Made by a program: the position numbers and the translations under genes. The notes under the pieces were generated by a model that searched no databases, was not told where the DNA came from, and saw nothing but the letters and a program-made list of their open reading frames with translations. A stretch of 64,000 bases of DNA. Source: Stenotrophomonas sp. ATCM1_4. Its GTDB lineage: Bacteria; Pseudomonadota; Gammaproteobacteria; Xanthomonadales; Xanthomonadaceae. Shown here one piece after another: positions 32,475 through 42,214 of the stretch. The stretch spans positions 1,155,978-1,219,977 of the forward strand of contig NZ_QPFB01000001.1 of NCBI RefSeq assembly GCF_004348115.1, read 5' to 3'. Position 1 is the stretch's first letter, and the number at the start of each line of letters is the position of its first letter.

Positions 32475-32477
32475 CCC

Positions 32478-32969
32478 ATGGCTGCGCGCGGCTTGCAGAT
32501 CCGTCCGGCCACCGCCGATGACGCAGGCCTGATCCTGCATTTCATCCGCGAGCTGGCCATCTATGAGAAAGCCGAATCCTCGGTGCAGACCGACGAGGCC
32601 GGCATCCGCGCCAGCCTGTTCGGGCCGGACGCCAAGGCGCAGGCGCTGGTGTGCGAGCGTGACGGGCAGGCCATCGGCTACGCGGTGTTCTTCTACAACT
32701 ATTCCACGTGGCTCGGCCGCAACGGCATCTACCTGGAAGACCTGTACGTGAGCCCGGAGCAGCGTGGCAGCGGTGCCGGCAAGGCGCTGCTCAAGCACAT
32801 CGCGCGGTTGGCGGTGGCGCAGGGCTGCGGGCGCTTCGAATGGTCGGTGCTGGATTGGAACACGCCGGCCATCGCGTTCTACCGCGCCGCCGGCGCGTTG
32901 CCGCAGGACGAATGGACGGTCTACCGGCTGCAGGGGGATGCCCTGCGACAGTTCGCCCAATCCGAATGA
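32478..32969 (+). CDS. GNAT family N-acetyltransferase (SSAT-like)
   Basis: A 163-residue acetyltransferase. YLEDLYVSPEQRGSGAGKAL holds the acetyl-CoA pyrophosphate-binding RGxGxGK loop, and WSVLDWNTPAIAFYRAAGA is the usual end of the fold. Overall it resembles the diamine N-acetyltransferase-like branch of GNATs, but the acceptor is not known. It is the last gene of the short rpe operon. Confidence 0.9.
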   Translation: MAARGLQIRPATADDAGLILHFIRELAIYEKAESSVQTDEAGIRASLFGPDAKAQALVCERDGQAIGYAVFFYNYSTWLGRNGIYLEDLYVSPEQRGSGAGKALLKHIARLAVAQGCGRFEWSVLDWNTPAIAFYRAAGALPQDEWTVYRLQGDALRQFAQSE

Positions 32970-33050
32970 GGGACAGTGCCGGGGCCGTGCGCGGCATCGG
33001 CCTTCCCGGCCATGTCCGGCGCAGCAGGGCTGCGCGCTGCGGGACGGGGC

Positions 33051-33170
33051 AAAAAGAAAGCCGCAGTGCTGCCACTGCGGCCGGGGAATTCATTCGGAGG
33101 CTGATCCTGCCTCCATCCGTCGTCCTTGCTATGGGCTCCCATTCTCCGGGGAGTTGATGACGGGCATGTG
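33051..33170 (-). ncRNA. Candidate small RNA with three stem-loops and intrinsic terminator
   Basis: The minus strand holds three successive hairpins. The first is a closing stem GACGG/CCGTC (33159-33163 with 33117-33121) enclosing CTCCC/GGGAG. The second is GGAGGC-7 nt-GCCTCC (33096-33114). The third is GCCGCAGTG-4 nt-CACTGCGGC (33060-33081), followed by TTTCTTTTTG. The last is a textbook terminator that points away from both neighbouring plus-strand genes, so it should end a separate minus-strand transcript. No coding frame fits. The 5' end is not defined, and I see no firm promoter. Confidence 0.55.
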
Positions 33171-33229
33171 ACATTCACCGGATGCATTGCCGGTGCCTGC
33201 TAGCCTGCGCGCCTTCGATGGAGAGCCGC

Positions 33230-34159
33230 ATGCCAACGCCCCCCTGGTTCCTGATCCTCAACGGCAAGTCCGCCGGCGATGACGCCGTGCGCGATGCGGT
33301 CGCGTGCGTACGTGACCGTGGCCAACCACTGTTGGTACGGGTGACCTGGGAAGCCGGTGATGCGGAGCGCTACGTGCACGAAGCCATCGCCGCGGATGCG
33401 GCGGTGATCGTTGCCGGCGGCGGGGATGGCACCTTGAGCGAGGTGGCCGAAGCACTGGCACATACCGGCGAAGCGGCGGCCGCCTTGCCGGCGCTGTCAC
33501 TGCTGCCGCTGGGCACGGCCAACGACTTCGCCACGGCAACGGGCATCCCGGTCGAGCCATTGGCGGCGCTGGATCTGATCAGCAGCAGCGGCGCACGGCC
33601 GATCGACCTGTTGCAGGTGGACGGCGACGGTGCGGTGCATTGGTGCGCCAACCTGGCCAGCGGTGGCTTCGGCACCGAGGTTACGGTGGAGACCCACGAC
33701 GGCCTGAAGAAGATGCTCGGCGGCCTGGCTTACGTCATCACCGGCATCGCCCGGCTGGGCAGGATCGAGCCGATCCGCGCCCGCATCCATGGCGAGGGCT
33801 TCCAGTGGGAAGGCGGCTTCATCGCGCTGGGCCTGGGCAACGGTCGCCAGGCCGGTGGCGGCCAGGTGCTGTGCCCGGACGCGGTGCTGGATGACGGCCT
33901 GCTGGAGCTGACCGTGGTTCCCGAGCTGTCCGGGGAGCTGGTGTCGACCCTGGGCACCCTGTTCAGCGACGGCAAGCACGCTGCGCTGGAGCAGGTGGCC
34001 GAACGCGCCCGGCTGCGTGAGGTCTGGATCGAGGCCGAGCGGCCGATGACCCTCAACCTGGACGGCGAACCCCTGCAGGCGCGCCGTTTCCATGTGCGCT
34101 GCGAGGCGGGGCGGGTACGGATGCATCTGCCGGCTCCCACCCCCCTGCTGTCCGGATGA
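33230..34159 (+). CDS. Lipid kinase, YegS/DgkB-like
   Basis: A 309-residue diacylglycerol-kinase catalytic-domain protein. [13 protein letters not shown] starts the fold, [20 protein letters not shown] is the ATP-binding GGGDGT motif, and [17 protein letters not shown] is the second conserved motif. Later segments ([30 protein letters not shown]) match YegS. It should phosphorylate a lipid such as phosphatidylglycerol or diacylglycerol. GGAGAG precedes the ATG at 33230. Confidence 0.9.
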   Translation: MPTPPWFLILNGKSAGDDAVRDAVACVRDRGQPLLVRVTWEAGDAERYVHEAIAADAAVIVAGGGDGTLSEVAEALAHTGEAAAALPALSLLPLGTANDFATATGIPVEPLAALDLISSSGARPIDLLQVDGDGAVHWCANLASGGFGTEVTVETHDGLKKMLGGLAYVITGIARLGRIEPIRARIHGEGFQWEGGFIALGLGNGRQAGGGQVLCPDAVLDDGLLELTVVPELSGELVSTLGTLFSDGKHAALEQVAERARLREVWIEAERPMTLNLDGEPLQARRFHVRCEAGRVRMHLPAPTPLLSG

Positions 34160-34232
34160 ACCGTTTCCGTTGCAAGCAATGGATCATGCTGCGGACGCAC
34201 ACCGCGGCCCATTCTTGCGGTAGAGTTGCCCG

Positions 34233-34382
34233 GTGCCCATTCTGACGACCAAGCGTTCCCTTTCTTCCGCTCGCCGCTGGTGGCGATGGTGGCCCGTTGC
34301 CGTCGTCCGTCCCGCCACCGTCGTTTCCCGGAAGGAAAGCCGTCTTGATCTCGCAAGAGCAGTTCCAGCAGCAGGCCGCTGA
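34233..34382 (+). CDS. Candidate Trp-rich leader peptide of trpE
   Basis: A GTG-initiated frame of 49 codons that contains R-W-W-R-W-W (TGG codons at 34278, 34281, 34287 and 34290) and ends at a TGA (34380-34382) inside trpE. Four Trp codons in five are far beyond chance and match the design of attenuation leaders. The Trp-codon segment CGATGGTGG (34284-34292) can pair with CCACCGTCG (34315-34323). TTTCC/GGAAA (34324-34338) can mask the trpE ribosome binding site. There is no U-tract before trpE, so control would be translational or by another route. The start codon is uncertain. Confidence 0.5.
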   Translation: MPILTTKRSLSSARRWWRWWPVAVVRPATVVSRKESRLDLARAVPAAGR

Positions 34383-35820
34383 AGGCCACACCCGCATCCC
34401 CGTCGTCCGCGAAGTGCTGTCCGACCTGGACACGCCGCTCTCGGTTTACCTGAAGCTCGCCGACGGCCCGTTCACCTATCTGTTCGAATCGGTCGAAGGC
34501 GGCGAGCGCTTCGGGCGCTATTCCATCATTGGCCTGCCGGCCCGCCGCATCTACAGCTTCCGTGGCCACACGCTGGAGACCAGCGAGCTGGGCGAGGTGA
34601 TCGAACGTCGCGACGTCGCTGACCCGTTGGCCGAGGTGGAAGTGCTGCGCGCCCAGCATTCGGTGCCGCAGTTCGAAGGCCTGCCGGGCTTCACCGGTGG
34701 CCTGGTCGGCTGGTTCGGCTTTGAATGCATCCAGTACATCGAGCCGCACCTGGGTGCCGGCGACAAGCCCGACGAGCTGGGCACGCCGGACATCCTGCTG
34801 ATGCTCTCCGAAGAGCTGGCGGTGTTCGACAACCTCAAGGGCCGGCTGTACCTGATCGTGCATGCCGATCCATCACAGCCGCAGGCGTGGGCGCGCGCCA
34901 ACCGTCGCCTCGACGAACTGGCGCACCGGCTGCGCCAGGGCGGCGCCGGCTACCCGCAGGCGCAGGTGTCCGATGCGATCGACGAGCAGGACTTCAAGTC
35001 CTCCTTCACCCGCGAGCAGTACCACGACGTGGTGCGCAAGGCGCAGGAGTACGTGCGCGCCGGCGACATCTTCCAGGTGGTGCCCAGCCAGCGCCTGCGG
35101 GTGCCGTTCCGCGCGCGCCCGATCGACGTGTACCGCGCGCTGCGTGCGTTGAATCCGTCGCCGTACATGTATTTCATCGATGTCGGTGGCACCCAGGTGG
35201 TGGGTTCCTCGCCGGAGATCCTGGCGCGCCTGCGCGATGGCGTGGTCACCGTGCGCCCGATCGCCGGTACCCGCCCGCGTGGCGCCACCCCGGAGCTGGA
35301 CCAGGCGCTGGAGGCCGAGCTGTTGGCCGATCCGAAGGAACGCGCCGAGCACGTGATGCTGATCGACCTGGGCCGCAACGACGTCGGTCGCATCGCCGAG
35401 CCCGGTACGGTCAAGGTGGGCGAGCAGTTCGTGATCGAGCGCTACAGCCACGTCATGCACATCGTCAGCGAAGTCACCGGCACGCTGAAGGCGGGGCTGA
35501 GTTACAGCGACGTGTTGCGCGCGACCTTCCCGGCCGGCACCGTCAGCGGCGCGCCGAAGATCCGCGCGCTGGAGATCATCCGCGAGCTGGAACCGGTCAA
35601 GCGCAACGTGTACTCCGGCGCGGTCGGTTACATCGGTTGGCACGGTGATGCCGACACCGCCATCGCCATCCGCACCGCGGTGATCCAGGACGGCCACCTG
35701 TACGTGCAGGCCGGTGGCGGCGTGGTCTACGACTCCGACCCGGATGCCGAGTGGCACGAAACCATGAACAAGGGCCGTGCGTTGTTCCGCGCGGTGGCGC
35801 AGGCGGCGAAGGGTTTGTGA
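34345..35820 (+). CDS. trpE: Anthranilate synthase component I
   Basis: A 491-residue chorismate-using enzyme that makes anthranilate with ammonia supplied by TrpG. The N-terminal domain has [20 protein letters not shown] with the LLES-like feedback (Trp) site. The catalytic domain has [49 protein letters not shown], and the [16 protein letters not shown] ending. It starts at a TTG (MISQEQF) with AAGGA at 34332-34336, 8 nt upstream; the longer frame from 34297 is the leader region. The TTG start and overlapping leader suggest translational control. Confidence 0.94.
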   Translation: MISQEQFQQQAAEGHTRIPVVREVLSDLDTPLSVYLKLADGPFTYLFESVEGGERFGRYSIIGLPARRIYSFRGHTLETSELGEVIERRDVADPLAEVEVLRAQHSVPQFEGLPGFTGGLVGWFGFECIQYIEPHLGAGDKPDELGTPDILLMLSEELAVFDNLKGRLYLIVHADPSQPQAWARANRRLDELAHRLRQGGAGYPQAQVSDAIDEQDFKSSFTREQYHDVVRKAQEYVRAGDIFQVVPSQRLRVPFRARPIDVYRALRALNPSPYMYFIDVGGTQVVGSSPEILARLRDGVVTVRPIAGTRPRGATPELDQALEAELLADPKERAEHVMLIDLGRNDVGRIAEPGTVKVGEQFVIERYSHVMHIVSEVTGTLKAGLSYSDVLRATFPAGTVSGAPKIRALEIIRELEPVKRNVYSGAVGYIGWHGDADTAIAIRTAVIQDGHLYVQAGGGVVYDSDPDAEWHETMNKGRALFRAVAQAAKGL

Positions 35821-35887
35821 GTCCTGCTTCAACGTCTTCCGTTTCCGGCGTCAATGCTGTTCCTCTCACCATGACAAGGAGTGCCGC

Positions 35888-36682
35888 ATGAAGTTTTCCC
35901 GCATGTTGCTGTGGTCAGCGTTGCTGGTTGCCGTGGTTCCGCACGCGTGGGCCCAGGCCAACTCCGTTCCCTCGCAGCCGCATCTGCTGGTGAAGGGGGA
36001 CGCAAGCCGCAAGGTGATGCCGGATCGCTTCGTGGTGAAGATCGCACTGGAATCGGTGGATATGCAGACAGATATCGCTCGCCGCAAGGTTCAGGACAAT
36101 GCCGAGCGGATCGTGGGTTTGTTCGCCAAGCACGGTGCCATCGCCGAGACGGTGCGCATGGACAACCTGAGCATCGAGCCGTCCACGCGTTACAAGGAGG
36201 ATGAGGAAGTGTTCGAGGGCACGGCTGTCAGCCGTGACCTGGAAGGCGCCTTCGGGAATCCAGAGCAGTTGCGGGACTTTCTTGCCGAGTTGAAGGCCAG
36301 CAAGGAGGTTCAGGTGCGGACCGCTACCCCGCTGTATTCGGGGGAGTCGCGCCTGCGCGCTGAGCTTAAGGCCGAAGCCGCTGCACAGACACGGGCATCG
36401 GCCAAGGGGCTTGCCGATGCCTACGGGGCGAAGATTATTGGCCTTTACACGATTTCCGACGTTGCCCCAAGTTTTGCCTACGGCGTGCAGGCCGGCAGCT
36501 GGCCGAGCGCCAACAACGGAGGGGATTTCTACGCGCGTGGCGGCTCGTTGGATCGGGTGCAGGTGTCCGGTAGCCGCAACCAGGCTGCGGCTGCGCCTGC
36601 AGCGGGCGAGCTGCTCACGGCCGCCCCCATCACCTACACCGAAAATGTTTACGCCATCTTCCTGATTAGCGACGGAAACTGA
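35888..36682 (+). CDS. SIMPL domain (DUF541) periplasmic protein
   Basis: A 264-residue protein with a signal peptide (MKFSRMLLWSALLVAVVPHA, cleavage near AWA-Q). The SIMPL domain starts at HLLVKGDASRKVMPDRFVVK and includes AIAETVRMDNLSIEPSTRYK and AAAQTRASAKGLADAYGAKI. The C-terminal part holds a serine/glycine-rich insertion. Function is poorly known; relatives affect signalling or the envelope. It sits between trpE and trpG, 3 bp before trpG, although it has no known role in tryptophan synthesis. Some codons are more A/T-rich than in neighbouring genes. Confidence 0.85.
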   Translation: MKFSRMLLWSALLVAVVPHAWAQANSVPSQPHLLVKGDASRKVMPDRFVVKIALESVDMQTDIARRKVQDNAERIVGLFAKHGAIAETVRMDNLSIEPSTRYKEDEEVFEGTAVSRDLEGAFGNPEQLRDFLAELKASKEVQVRTATPLYSGESRLRAELKAEAAAQTRASAKGLADAYGAKIIGLYTISDVAPSFAYGVQAGSWPSANNGGDFYARGGSLDRVQVSGSRNQAAAAPAAGELLTAAPITYTENVYAIFLISDGN

Positions 36683-36685
36683 ACC

Positions 36686-37270
36686 ATGCTGTTGATGATC
36701 GACAACTACGACAGCTTCACCTTCAACCTCGTGCAGTACCTGCAGATGCTCGGTGCCGAGGTGAAGGTGGTGCGCAATGACGCGATGAGCGTCGAGCAGA
36801 TCGCCGCGCTCAAGCCGTCGCACATCGTGGTCTCGCCAGGGCCGAAGACGCCCAACGAAGCCGGCGTGTCGCTGGAGGTGATCCGCCAGCTCGGCCCGAG
36901 CATCCCGGTGTTCGGCGTGTGCCTGGGCCACCAGAGCATTGGCCAGGTGTATGGCGGTGACGTGATCCGTGCCAGCAACATCATGCACGGCAAGACCTCG
37001 CCGATTCGCCATGAAGGCAAAGGCGTGTTCGCCGGCCTGCCGGACCGCTACGAGGCCACCCGCTACCACTCGCTGGTGGTGGACAAGGCCACGCTGCCGG
37101 CCGAGCTGGAGATCACCGCCTGGACCGAGAACCCGGACGGCTCGATGGAGGAAATCATGGGCCTGCGCCATCGCCGGTATCCCGTGGAAGGCGTGCAGTT
37201 CCATCCCGAATCCATCCTCACCCAGCACGGCCATGCGCTGATGAAGAACTTCCTGGATCGCACGGCATGA
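36686..37270 (+). CDS. trpG: Anthranilate synthase component II (glutamine amidotransferase)
   Basis: A 194-residue class I amidotransferase that feeds ammonia from glutamine to Trp[20 protein letters not shown] opens it, [13 protein letters not shown] follows, the catalytic cysteine is in [11 protein letters not shown] (Cys79), and the His/Glu pair is in VQFHPESIL. It may also serve p-aminobenzoate synthesis, as TrpG does in some bacteria. It overlaps the LysE gene by 4 bp. Confidence 0.95.
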   Translation: MLLMIDNYDSFTFNLVQYLQMLGAEVKVVRNDAMSVEQIAALKPSHIVVSPGPKTPNEAGVSLEVIRQLGPSIPVFGVCLGHQSIGQVYGGDVIRASNIMHGKTSPIRHEGKGVFAGLPDRYEATRYHSLVVDKATLPAELEITAWTENPDGSMEEIMGLRHRRYPVEGVQFHPESILTQHGHALMKNFLDRTA

Positions 37271-37917
37271 TGATCGAGCCGTCCCAGCTGCTGTTGTTCA
37301 TGCTGGCCGGCTGGGTGCTGAACCTGACCCCGGGCCCGGACGTGCTCTACATCATCAGCCGTTCGCTGCGTGGCGGGCGCCGTGCCGGCTTTGCCGCGGT
37401 GGCCGGCATCAGCACCGGTTGCCTGGTCCACGTGGCGCTGGCATCACTGGGGCTGGGCGTGCTGCTGGCCACTTCGGCGACGTTGTTCATGGTGGTCAAG
37501 GGCGTCGGCGCCGCCTACCTGTTGTGGGTCGGCATGCGCCTGCTGCTGGCCAAGGGCAGCCCGGACACCCTGCAACAAGGCGTGGATGCCGGCGGCGGCG
37601 CGGGCTCGTGGTGGCAGGTGTTCGCCGGTGGCTTCCTGACCAATGTGCTGAACCCGAAGGTGGTGCTGTTCTTCCTGGCCTTCCTGCCGCAGTTCATCTC
37701 GCCGTCGGTGCAGAACAAGACGCTGGCCTTCGCCATGCTCGGGCTGATCTTCACCGTCAACGCGCTGCCGATCACCGCGCTCTACGTGCTGGCGGCCGAC
37801 CGCATGCGCAGCAGTCGCTGGGCCGCGCGCGGCATGCAGTGGCTGGACAAGGTGGCCGGCGTGCTGTTCATCGGCTTTGGCGTGCGCCTGGCATTGAGCG
37901 CGAGGCCGGTGCCATGA
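37267..37917 (+). CDS. LysE/RhtB family amino acid exporter
   Basis: A 216-residue membrane protein with about six helices. [20 protein letters not shown] carries the family's TPGPD motif and [11 protein letters not shown] the second conserved helix. [20 protein letters not shown] is typical. It should export an amino acid or related compound. Its 4-bp overlaps with trpG and with the DUF1543 gene mean it is translated with the trp genes; export of a tryptophan-pathway compound is a reasonable but untested guess. Confidence 0.92.
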   Translation: MMIEPSQLLLFMLAGWVLNLTPGPDVLYIISRSLRGGRRAGFAAVAGISTGCLVHVALASLGLGVLLATSATLFMVVKGVGAAYLLWVGMRLLLAKGSPDTLQQGVDAGGGAGSWWQVFAGGFLTNVLNPKVVLFFLAFLPQFISPSVQNKTLAFAMLGLIFTVNALPITALYVLAADRMRSSRWAARGMQWLDKVAGVLFIGFGVRLALSARPVP

Positions 37918-38426
37918 GTGATGCCGACCTGCGCCTGTTTGTGGTGATGCTGGGTGGGCGCCATGCCCGCGCCAACACCGAAGTGCACGACGTCGTGTTC
38001 GCCGTGGCACCCAGCATCGAGCAGAGCTACCCGCAGCTGCGCCAGCAATGGTTCGGCGAGCGGGCCGGGCTGCACCTGGATTCGTGGATGACCGTCGATG
38101 GGGTGGAGCAGTGGCAGGTGCGCCTGTCCACCGAAGCGCCCGCCGCCGAGGCACCCCGGCTGTACTTCGTGAACCTCGGTGGCTACGTTGCCGGCGAGTT
38201 CGGCGAGGCCCATCGCTACCTGCTGGTGGTCGCCGGCGACAGCGTCGATGCCAAGCGCAAGGCGCTGGCGCAGGCCGAAGCGGAGTGGATCAAGCCGCAC
38301 CGTGACGCGCTGCTGGACGTGGACAGCTGCCTGCCGGTCGGCCCGATCGGCGGCCTGCACGTGCAGCTGCTGCCGGGCCCGCATGCCGGCATCCACAGCC
38401 AAAGCGACTACATCGTTATTTCCTGA
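37914..38426 (+). CDS. DUF1543 domain protein
   Basis: A 170-residue cytoplasmic protein with two similar halves. [20 protein letters not shown] and [20 protein letters not shown] are the repeated DUF1543 core (V-x-LGG...E-x-H). The family has no assigned function. It overlaps the LysE-type exporter by 4 bp and lies 14 bp before trpD. Confidence 0.85.
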   Translation: MSDADLRLFVVMLGGRHARANTEVHDVVFAVAPSIEQSYPQLRQQWFGERAGLHLDSWMTVDGVEQWQVRLSTEAPAAEAPRLYFVNLGGYVAGEFGEAHRYLLVVAGDSVDAKRKALAQAEAEWIKPHRDALLDVDSCLPVGPIGGLHVQLLPGPHAGIHSQSDYIVIS

Positions 38427-38440
38427 TTCCTGGAGTTGTC

Positions 38441-39478
38441 ATGACCCTCACCGCGCAGGAAGCCCTGCAACGCACCATCGAGCACCGCGAGATCTTCTTC
38501 GACGAGATGGTCGACCTGATGCGCCAGATCATGCGCGGGGAAGTCTCGCCGACCATGACCGCGGCCATCCTCACCGGCTTGCGGGTGAAGAAGGAGACGG
38601 TCGGTGAGATCGCCGGCGCGGCCACGGTGATGCGCGAGTTCGCGTTGCCGGTGGCGGTGCAGGACAAGACCCACCTGGTCGACATCGTCGGCACCGGCGG
38701 CGATGGCTCGCATACCTTCAACATCTCCACCTGCTCGATGTTCGTGGTGGCCGCGGCCGGCGCCAAGGTGGCCAAGCACGGCAACCGCAGCGTGTCCTCC
38801 AAGTCCGGCAGCGCCGATGCGGTGGAGGCGCTGGGCGCGATCATCGAACTCAACCCGGGGCAGGTCGCGCAGGCCATCGAGCAGACCGGCATCGGCTTCA
38901 TGTTCGCGCCGATGCACCACCCGGCGATGAAGGTGGTGGCACCGGTGCGCCGCGAGATGGGCGTGCGCACCATCTTCAACATCCTTGGCCCGCTGACCAA
39001 CCCGGTCGGGGCCACCAACATCCTGATGGGTGTGTTCCATCCCGACCTGGTCGGCATCCAGGCGCGCGTGCTGCGCGAGCTTGGTGCCGAGCGCGCGCTG
39101 GTGGTGTGGGGACGCGACAACATGGACGAGATCTCGCTGGGGGCCGGCACGCTGGTCGGCGAACTGCGCGATGGCAAGGTGCGCGAGTACGAGATCCATC
39201 CGGAGGACTTCGGCATCGCCATGTCCGCCAGCCGCAACCTGAAGGTCACCAACCCGGAAGAGTCCATCGCCATGCTGCGCGGCGTGCTCGACAATGTGCC
39301 GGGCCCGGCCAATGACATCGTCGCGCTCAATGCCGGCGCGGCGCTGTACGTGGCCGGTGTGGCCGACAGCATCGCCGATGGCCTGGCCCGTGCCCGCGCG
39401 GTGATCGCCGATGGCAGTGCCCGCGCCCGCATGGAACAGTACGTGGCCGCCACGCGCCGGCTGGCCGCTGTCATTTGA
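38441..39478 (+). CDS. trpD: Anthranilate phosphoribosyltransferase
   Basis: A 345-residue enzyme that links anthranilate to phosphoribosyl pyrophosphate. [17 protein letters not shown] is the PRPP-binding glycine-rich loop, [20 protein letters not shown] the catalytic loop, and [20 protein letters not shown] and [14 protein letters not shown] complete the fold. TGGAG precedes the ATG. trpC follows after 67 bp. Confidence 0.96.
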   Translation: MTLTAQEALQRTIEHREIFFDEMVDLMRQIMRGEVSPTMTAAILTGLRVKKETVGEIAGAATVMREFALPVAVQDKTHLVDIVGTGGDGSHTFNISTCSMFVVAAAGAKVAKHGNRSVSSKSGSADAVEALGAIIELNPGQVAQAIEQTGIGFMFAPMHHPAMKVVAPVRREMGVRTIFNILGPLTNPVGATNILMGVFHPDLVGIQARVLRELGAERALVVWGRDNMDEISLGAGTLVGELRDGKVREYEIHPEDFGIAMSASRNLKVTNPEESIAMLRGVLDNVPGPANDIVALNAGAALYVAGVADSIADGLARARAVIADGSARARMEQYVAATRRLAAVI

Positions 39479-39545
39479 ACCCCGGGTCGCCCCGGTCCTC
39501 CCGATCACCCGCGCCCGCAACGCCCGTCTTCCAGGAAGCAGAACC

Positions 39546-40340
39546 ATGAGCGACATCCTCAACACCATCCTCGCCCGCAAGTCGCAGGAGGTGGCGCAGC
39601 GCAGCGCCCGCGTGCCGCTGGCCGAGTTGAAGGCGCGCGTGGCCGACGCCTCGCCGGTGCGCGGCTTCGCCAATGCGCTGCAGGCGGCCATCGCCAACGG
39701 CGACCCGGCGGTGATCGCCGAGGTCAAGAAGGCCAGCCCATCCAAGGGCGTGATCCGCCCGGACTTCCGCCCGGGCGAGATCGCGGTGAGCTACGAGTTC
39801 GGCGGCGCCAGCTGCCTGTCGGTGCTGACCGACGTGGACTTCTTCCAGGGCGCCGACGCCTACCTGCAGGAAGCGCGCGAGGCCTGCACGCTGCCGGTGT
39901 TGCGCAAGGATTTCGTCATCGATCCCTACCAGGTGGTGGAAGCGCGCGTGCTGGGTGCCGACTGCATCCTGCTGATCGTCTCGGCGCTGGATGACCGCCA
40001 GCTGGCCGAACTGTCCGACCTGGCGATGCAGCTGGGCATGGACGTGCTGGTCGAGGTGCATGACATCGACGAGCTGGAGCGCGCCATCCAGGTGCCGGTG
40101 CCGCTGGTGGGCATCAACAACCGCAACCTGCGCACCTTCGAGGTCTCGCTGCAGACCACGTTGGCGATGAAGGATGCGGTGCCGCGTGACCGCCTGCTGG
40201 TCACCGAAAGCGGCATCCTCGGCCCGGCCGACGTGGCGACCATGCGCGGGGCAGGCGTCAATGCCTTCCTGGTCGGTGAGGCCTTCATGCGGGTCGAAGA
40301 GCCGGGCGAGGGCCTGCGTCAGCTATTCTTCCCGGCATGA
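39546..40340 (+). CDS. trpC: Indole-3-glycerol-phosphate synthase
   Basis: A 264-residue single-function TIM barrel (not fused to TrpF). [20 protein letters not shown] starts it, [18 protein letters not shown] holds the catalytic lysine, [16 protein letters not shown] the second lysine, and [13 protein letters not shown] and ESGIL the remaining active-site parts. It closes the ring to make indole-3-glycerol phosphate. AGGAAG precedes the ATG. It overlaps the HAD gene by 4 bp. Confidence 0.96.
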   Translation: MSDILNTILARKSQEVAQRSARVPLAELKARVADASPVRGFANALQAAIANGDPAVIAEVKKASPSKGVIRPDFRPGEIAVSYEFGGASCLSVLTDVDFFQGADAYLQEAREACTLPVLRKDFVIDPYQVVEARVLGADCILLIVSALDDRQLAELSDLAMQLGMDVLVEVHDIDELERAIQVPVPLVGINNRNLRTFEVSLQTTLAMKDAVPRDRLLVTESGILGPADVATMRGAGVNAFLVGEAFMRVEEPGEGLRQLFFPA

Positions 40341-41059
40341 CCGAGTCCTACCCTGTTCCCCGCGACGATGCCCCGCTGGTCGTCTTCGATTTCGATCACA
40401 CGCTCTACGACGGTGATTCCGGCAGCCACCTGTTCGCCTGGCTGATCAAGCGCAACCCGCTGCGGATGCTGGCCGCGCTGCTGATCACGCCCATCGCCGG
40501 CCCGCTCGTGGCGATGCTGCCGACCCGCCGCATCGGGATCTCCGCCTATGTGTGGGTGGCCACCTTCGGCCTGCACAAGGCACGCGAGTTCAACAGCGTG
40601 ATCGACCAGTACGTGCTCAGGCACGAGGCGGAAATCCGCCGCAAGCTGCTGCCGCATGCGCTGGACGTGTTTGCCGCGCATCGCCGTGCCGGCGACCGGG
40701 TGGTGGTGGCCACCGGCGCGCCGCCGGAACTTGCCCGCGCCATCCTGGCCTTCGTCGCCCAGCAGGGCGTGCCGGTGATCGGCAGCGAGGTTGGCCCGCG
40801 CCTGGGCGCGGTGGGTGCCACCCGCCACTGCCACAACGAGGAAAAGATGCGCATGCTGCGCGAGCGCGGTTATGGCGACATCGCCATGGCCTATTCGGAC
40901 AGCACCGCCGACCTGCCGCTGCTCAAGGCCGCCAAGGCCCCGGTGGTGGTCAATCCCAAGCATTCGCGCGTGGCGTACTTCGGCAAGGTGCTGCCGGCCG
41001 GCACGCCGATCCTCAACTGGGGCTGCGTCGGCCGCGGCGGCGATCCGCTGCCGAAGTAA
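40337..41059 (+). CDS. HAD-superfamily hydrolase, phosphoserine phosphatase-like
   Basis: A 240-residue HAD-IB hydrolase. The nucleophile motif is [15 protein letters not shown] (DxDxT), motif II is [10 protein letters not shown], and the last acidic pair is in [17 protein letters not shown] short hydrophobic stretch ([18 protein letters not shown]) lies in the cap, so it may sit at the membrane. Closest in form to the YfhB/PgpC-like phosphatases, which dephosphorylate lipids such as phosphatidylglycerol phosphate; the substrate remains open. Its start overlaps trpC. Confidence 0.88.
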   Translation: MTESYPVPRDDAPLVVFDFDHTLYDGDSGSHLFAWLIKRNPLRMLAALLITPIAGPLVAMLPTRRIGISAYVWVATFGLHKAREFNSVIDQYVLRHEAEIRRKLLPHALDVFAAHRRAGDRVVVATGAPPELARAILAFVAQQGVPVIGSEVGPRLGAVGATRHCHNEEKMRMLRERGYGDIAMAYSDSTADLPLLKAAKAPVVVNPKHSRVAYFGKVLPAGTPILNWGCVGRGGDPLPK

Positions 41060-41195
41060 CGAACGGTTCTCCCGCGCGGGGTGAAGGCATGCGGCTTGCG
41101 AGCCATTGGCCCGTGCATGGCCGAACGCCACGCGCGCTGTGCGTGGCCGGGGCGCGCAGCGAGGTGCGCAACGGGCGGACGTGCGGCTTCTGTGC

Positions 41196-41957
41196 TCAGC
41201 CGGCGCGCAGCTTCAGCACCGCCATGCCGATCTGGAACAGGCTGATCGACAGCACCAGCACGCCCACGGCGACCAGCACCCAGCGCTCCTTGACCCGCTT
41301 CACCAGCAGCGCCGCCACCGGCGCGGCCATCATCCCGCCGACCAGCAGGCCGGCGACGATGGACAGGTGCTGCAGCCCCATCGAGAGCAGGAAGGTGATC
41401 GAGATCGACAGCGTCACCACGAACTCGGCCGCGTTGACCGAGCCGATGGTGGTGCGCGCCTGCCCGCCGCGGGCCAGCAGGGTGGAGGTGGCCACCGGGC
41501 CCCAGCCGCCGCCGCCGCTGGCGTCCAGCAGGCCGGCGAAGAAGCCCAGCACCGGTACCCGCTTCACTTCCTGGCGCGGCGCGAACCTGCCGGCCGCACG
41601 GGCCAGGATGAAGACCGCCAGCACCAGCAGGTAAAGATAGATGAACGGCCGGACCACCTCGCCGGGCAGCTGGGTGAGCACATAGGCCCCGATCGCCCCG
41701 CCGACCGCGCCGGACACGGCCAGGCGCAGGAACAGCCGCTTGTCGACGTTGCCGGCGACCAGGTGCGAGACCCCGGACGCGCCGGTGGTGAACACCTCGG
41801 CGGTATGGATGCTGGCGCTGACCGCCGCCGGTGGCAGCCCCATGCTCAGCAGGACCGAGGACGAAATCAGTCCGAACGCCATCCCCAGCGCGCCGTCCAC
41901 GAGTTGGGCGCCCAGGCCGATCAGGATGAACCAGTAAAACTCGGTGCCGAATTCCAT
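41196..41957 (-). CDS. TauE/SafE family sulfite/organosulfur exporter
   Basis: A 253-residue membrane protein with eight helices in two repeats. IGLGAQLVDGALGMAFGLIS is the first repeat's conserved motif and FFAGLLDASGGGGWGPVATS the second, as usual for the family. Members export sulfite or sulfonates; the substrate is not evident here. It converges on the HAD gene. Confidence 0.92.
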   Translation of the reverse strand: MEFGTEFYWFILIGLGAQLVDGALGMAFGLISSSVLLSMGLPPAAVSASIHTAEVFTTGASGVSHLVAGNVDKRLFLRLAVSGAVGGAIGAYVLTQLPGEVVRPFIYLYLLVLAVFILARAAGRFAPRQEVKRVPVLGFFAGLLDASGGGGWGPVATSTLLARGGQARTTIGSVNAAEFVVTLSISITFLLSMGLQHLSIVAGLLVGGMMAAPVAALLVKRVKERWVLVAVGVLVLSISLFQIGMAVLKLRAG

Positions 41958-42122
41958 TCCCTGAGCCTGCGGGCTGGGGCAGGGTAGGTCAAGGCGCAGC
42001 GCCCAGGCTGACCGGCTTCAGTGACAGTGGCAGGCCGGGGGTAACGCTCCGGCAACGTCGTGGTCGTGGCCTACGGGCAAGCGACCGTGGGCGGTGCGGT
42101 TGTCGGCGCGATGGACCTGTCG

Positions 42123-42141
42123 GCCCTTTGCGGCAAAGGGC
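42123..42141. terminator. Hairpin downstream of clp
   Basis: GCCCTTTG-CGG-CAAAGGGC is an 8-bp perfect stem with a 3-nt loop, about 75 bp past the clp stop. It lacks a T-run on either side, so it is only a possible terminator. The rest of the 257-bp gap to the exporter gene shows nothing else I can support. Confidence 0.45.
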
Positions 42142-42214
42142 GTGAGGGTGTGAGATTCAACGGGGCGCCCAATGTTCGCCCCCTGTAGCAAACATCGGGT
42201 GGGGTGGGTCGGGC

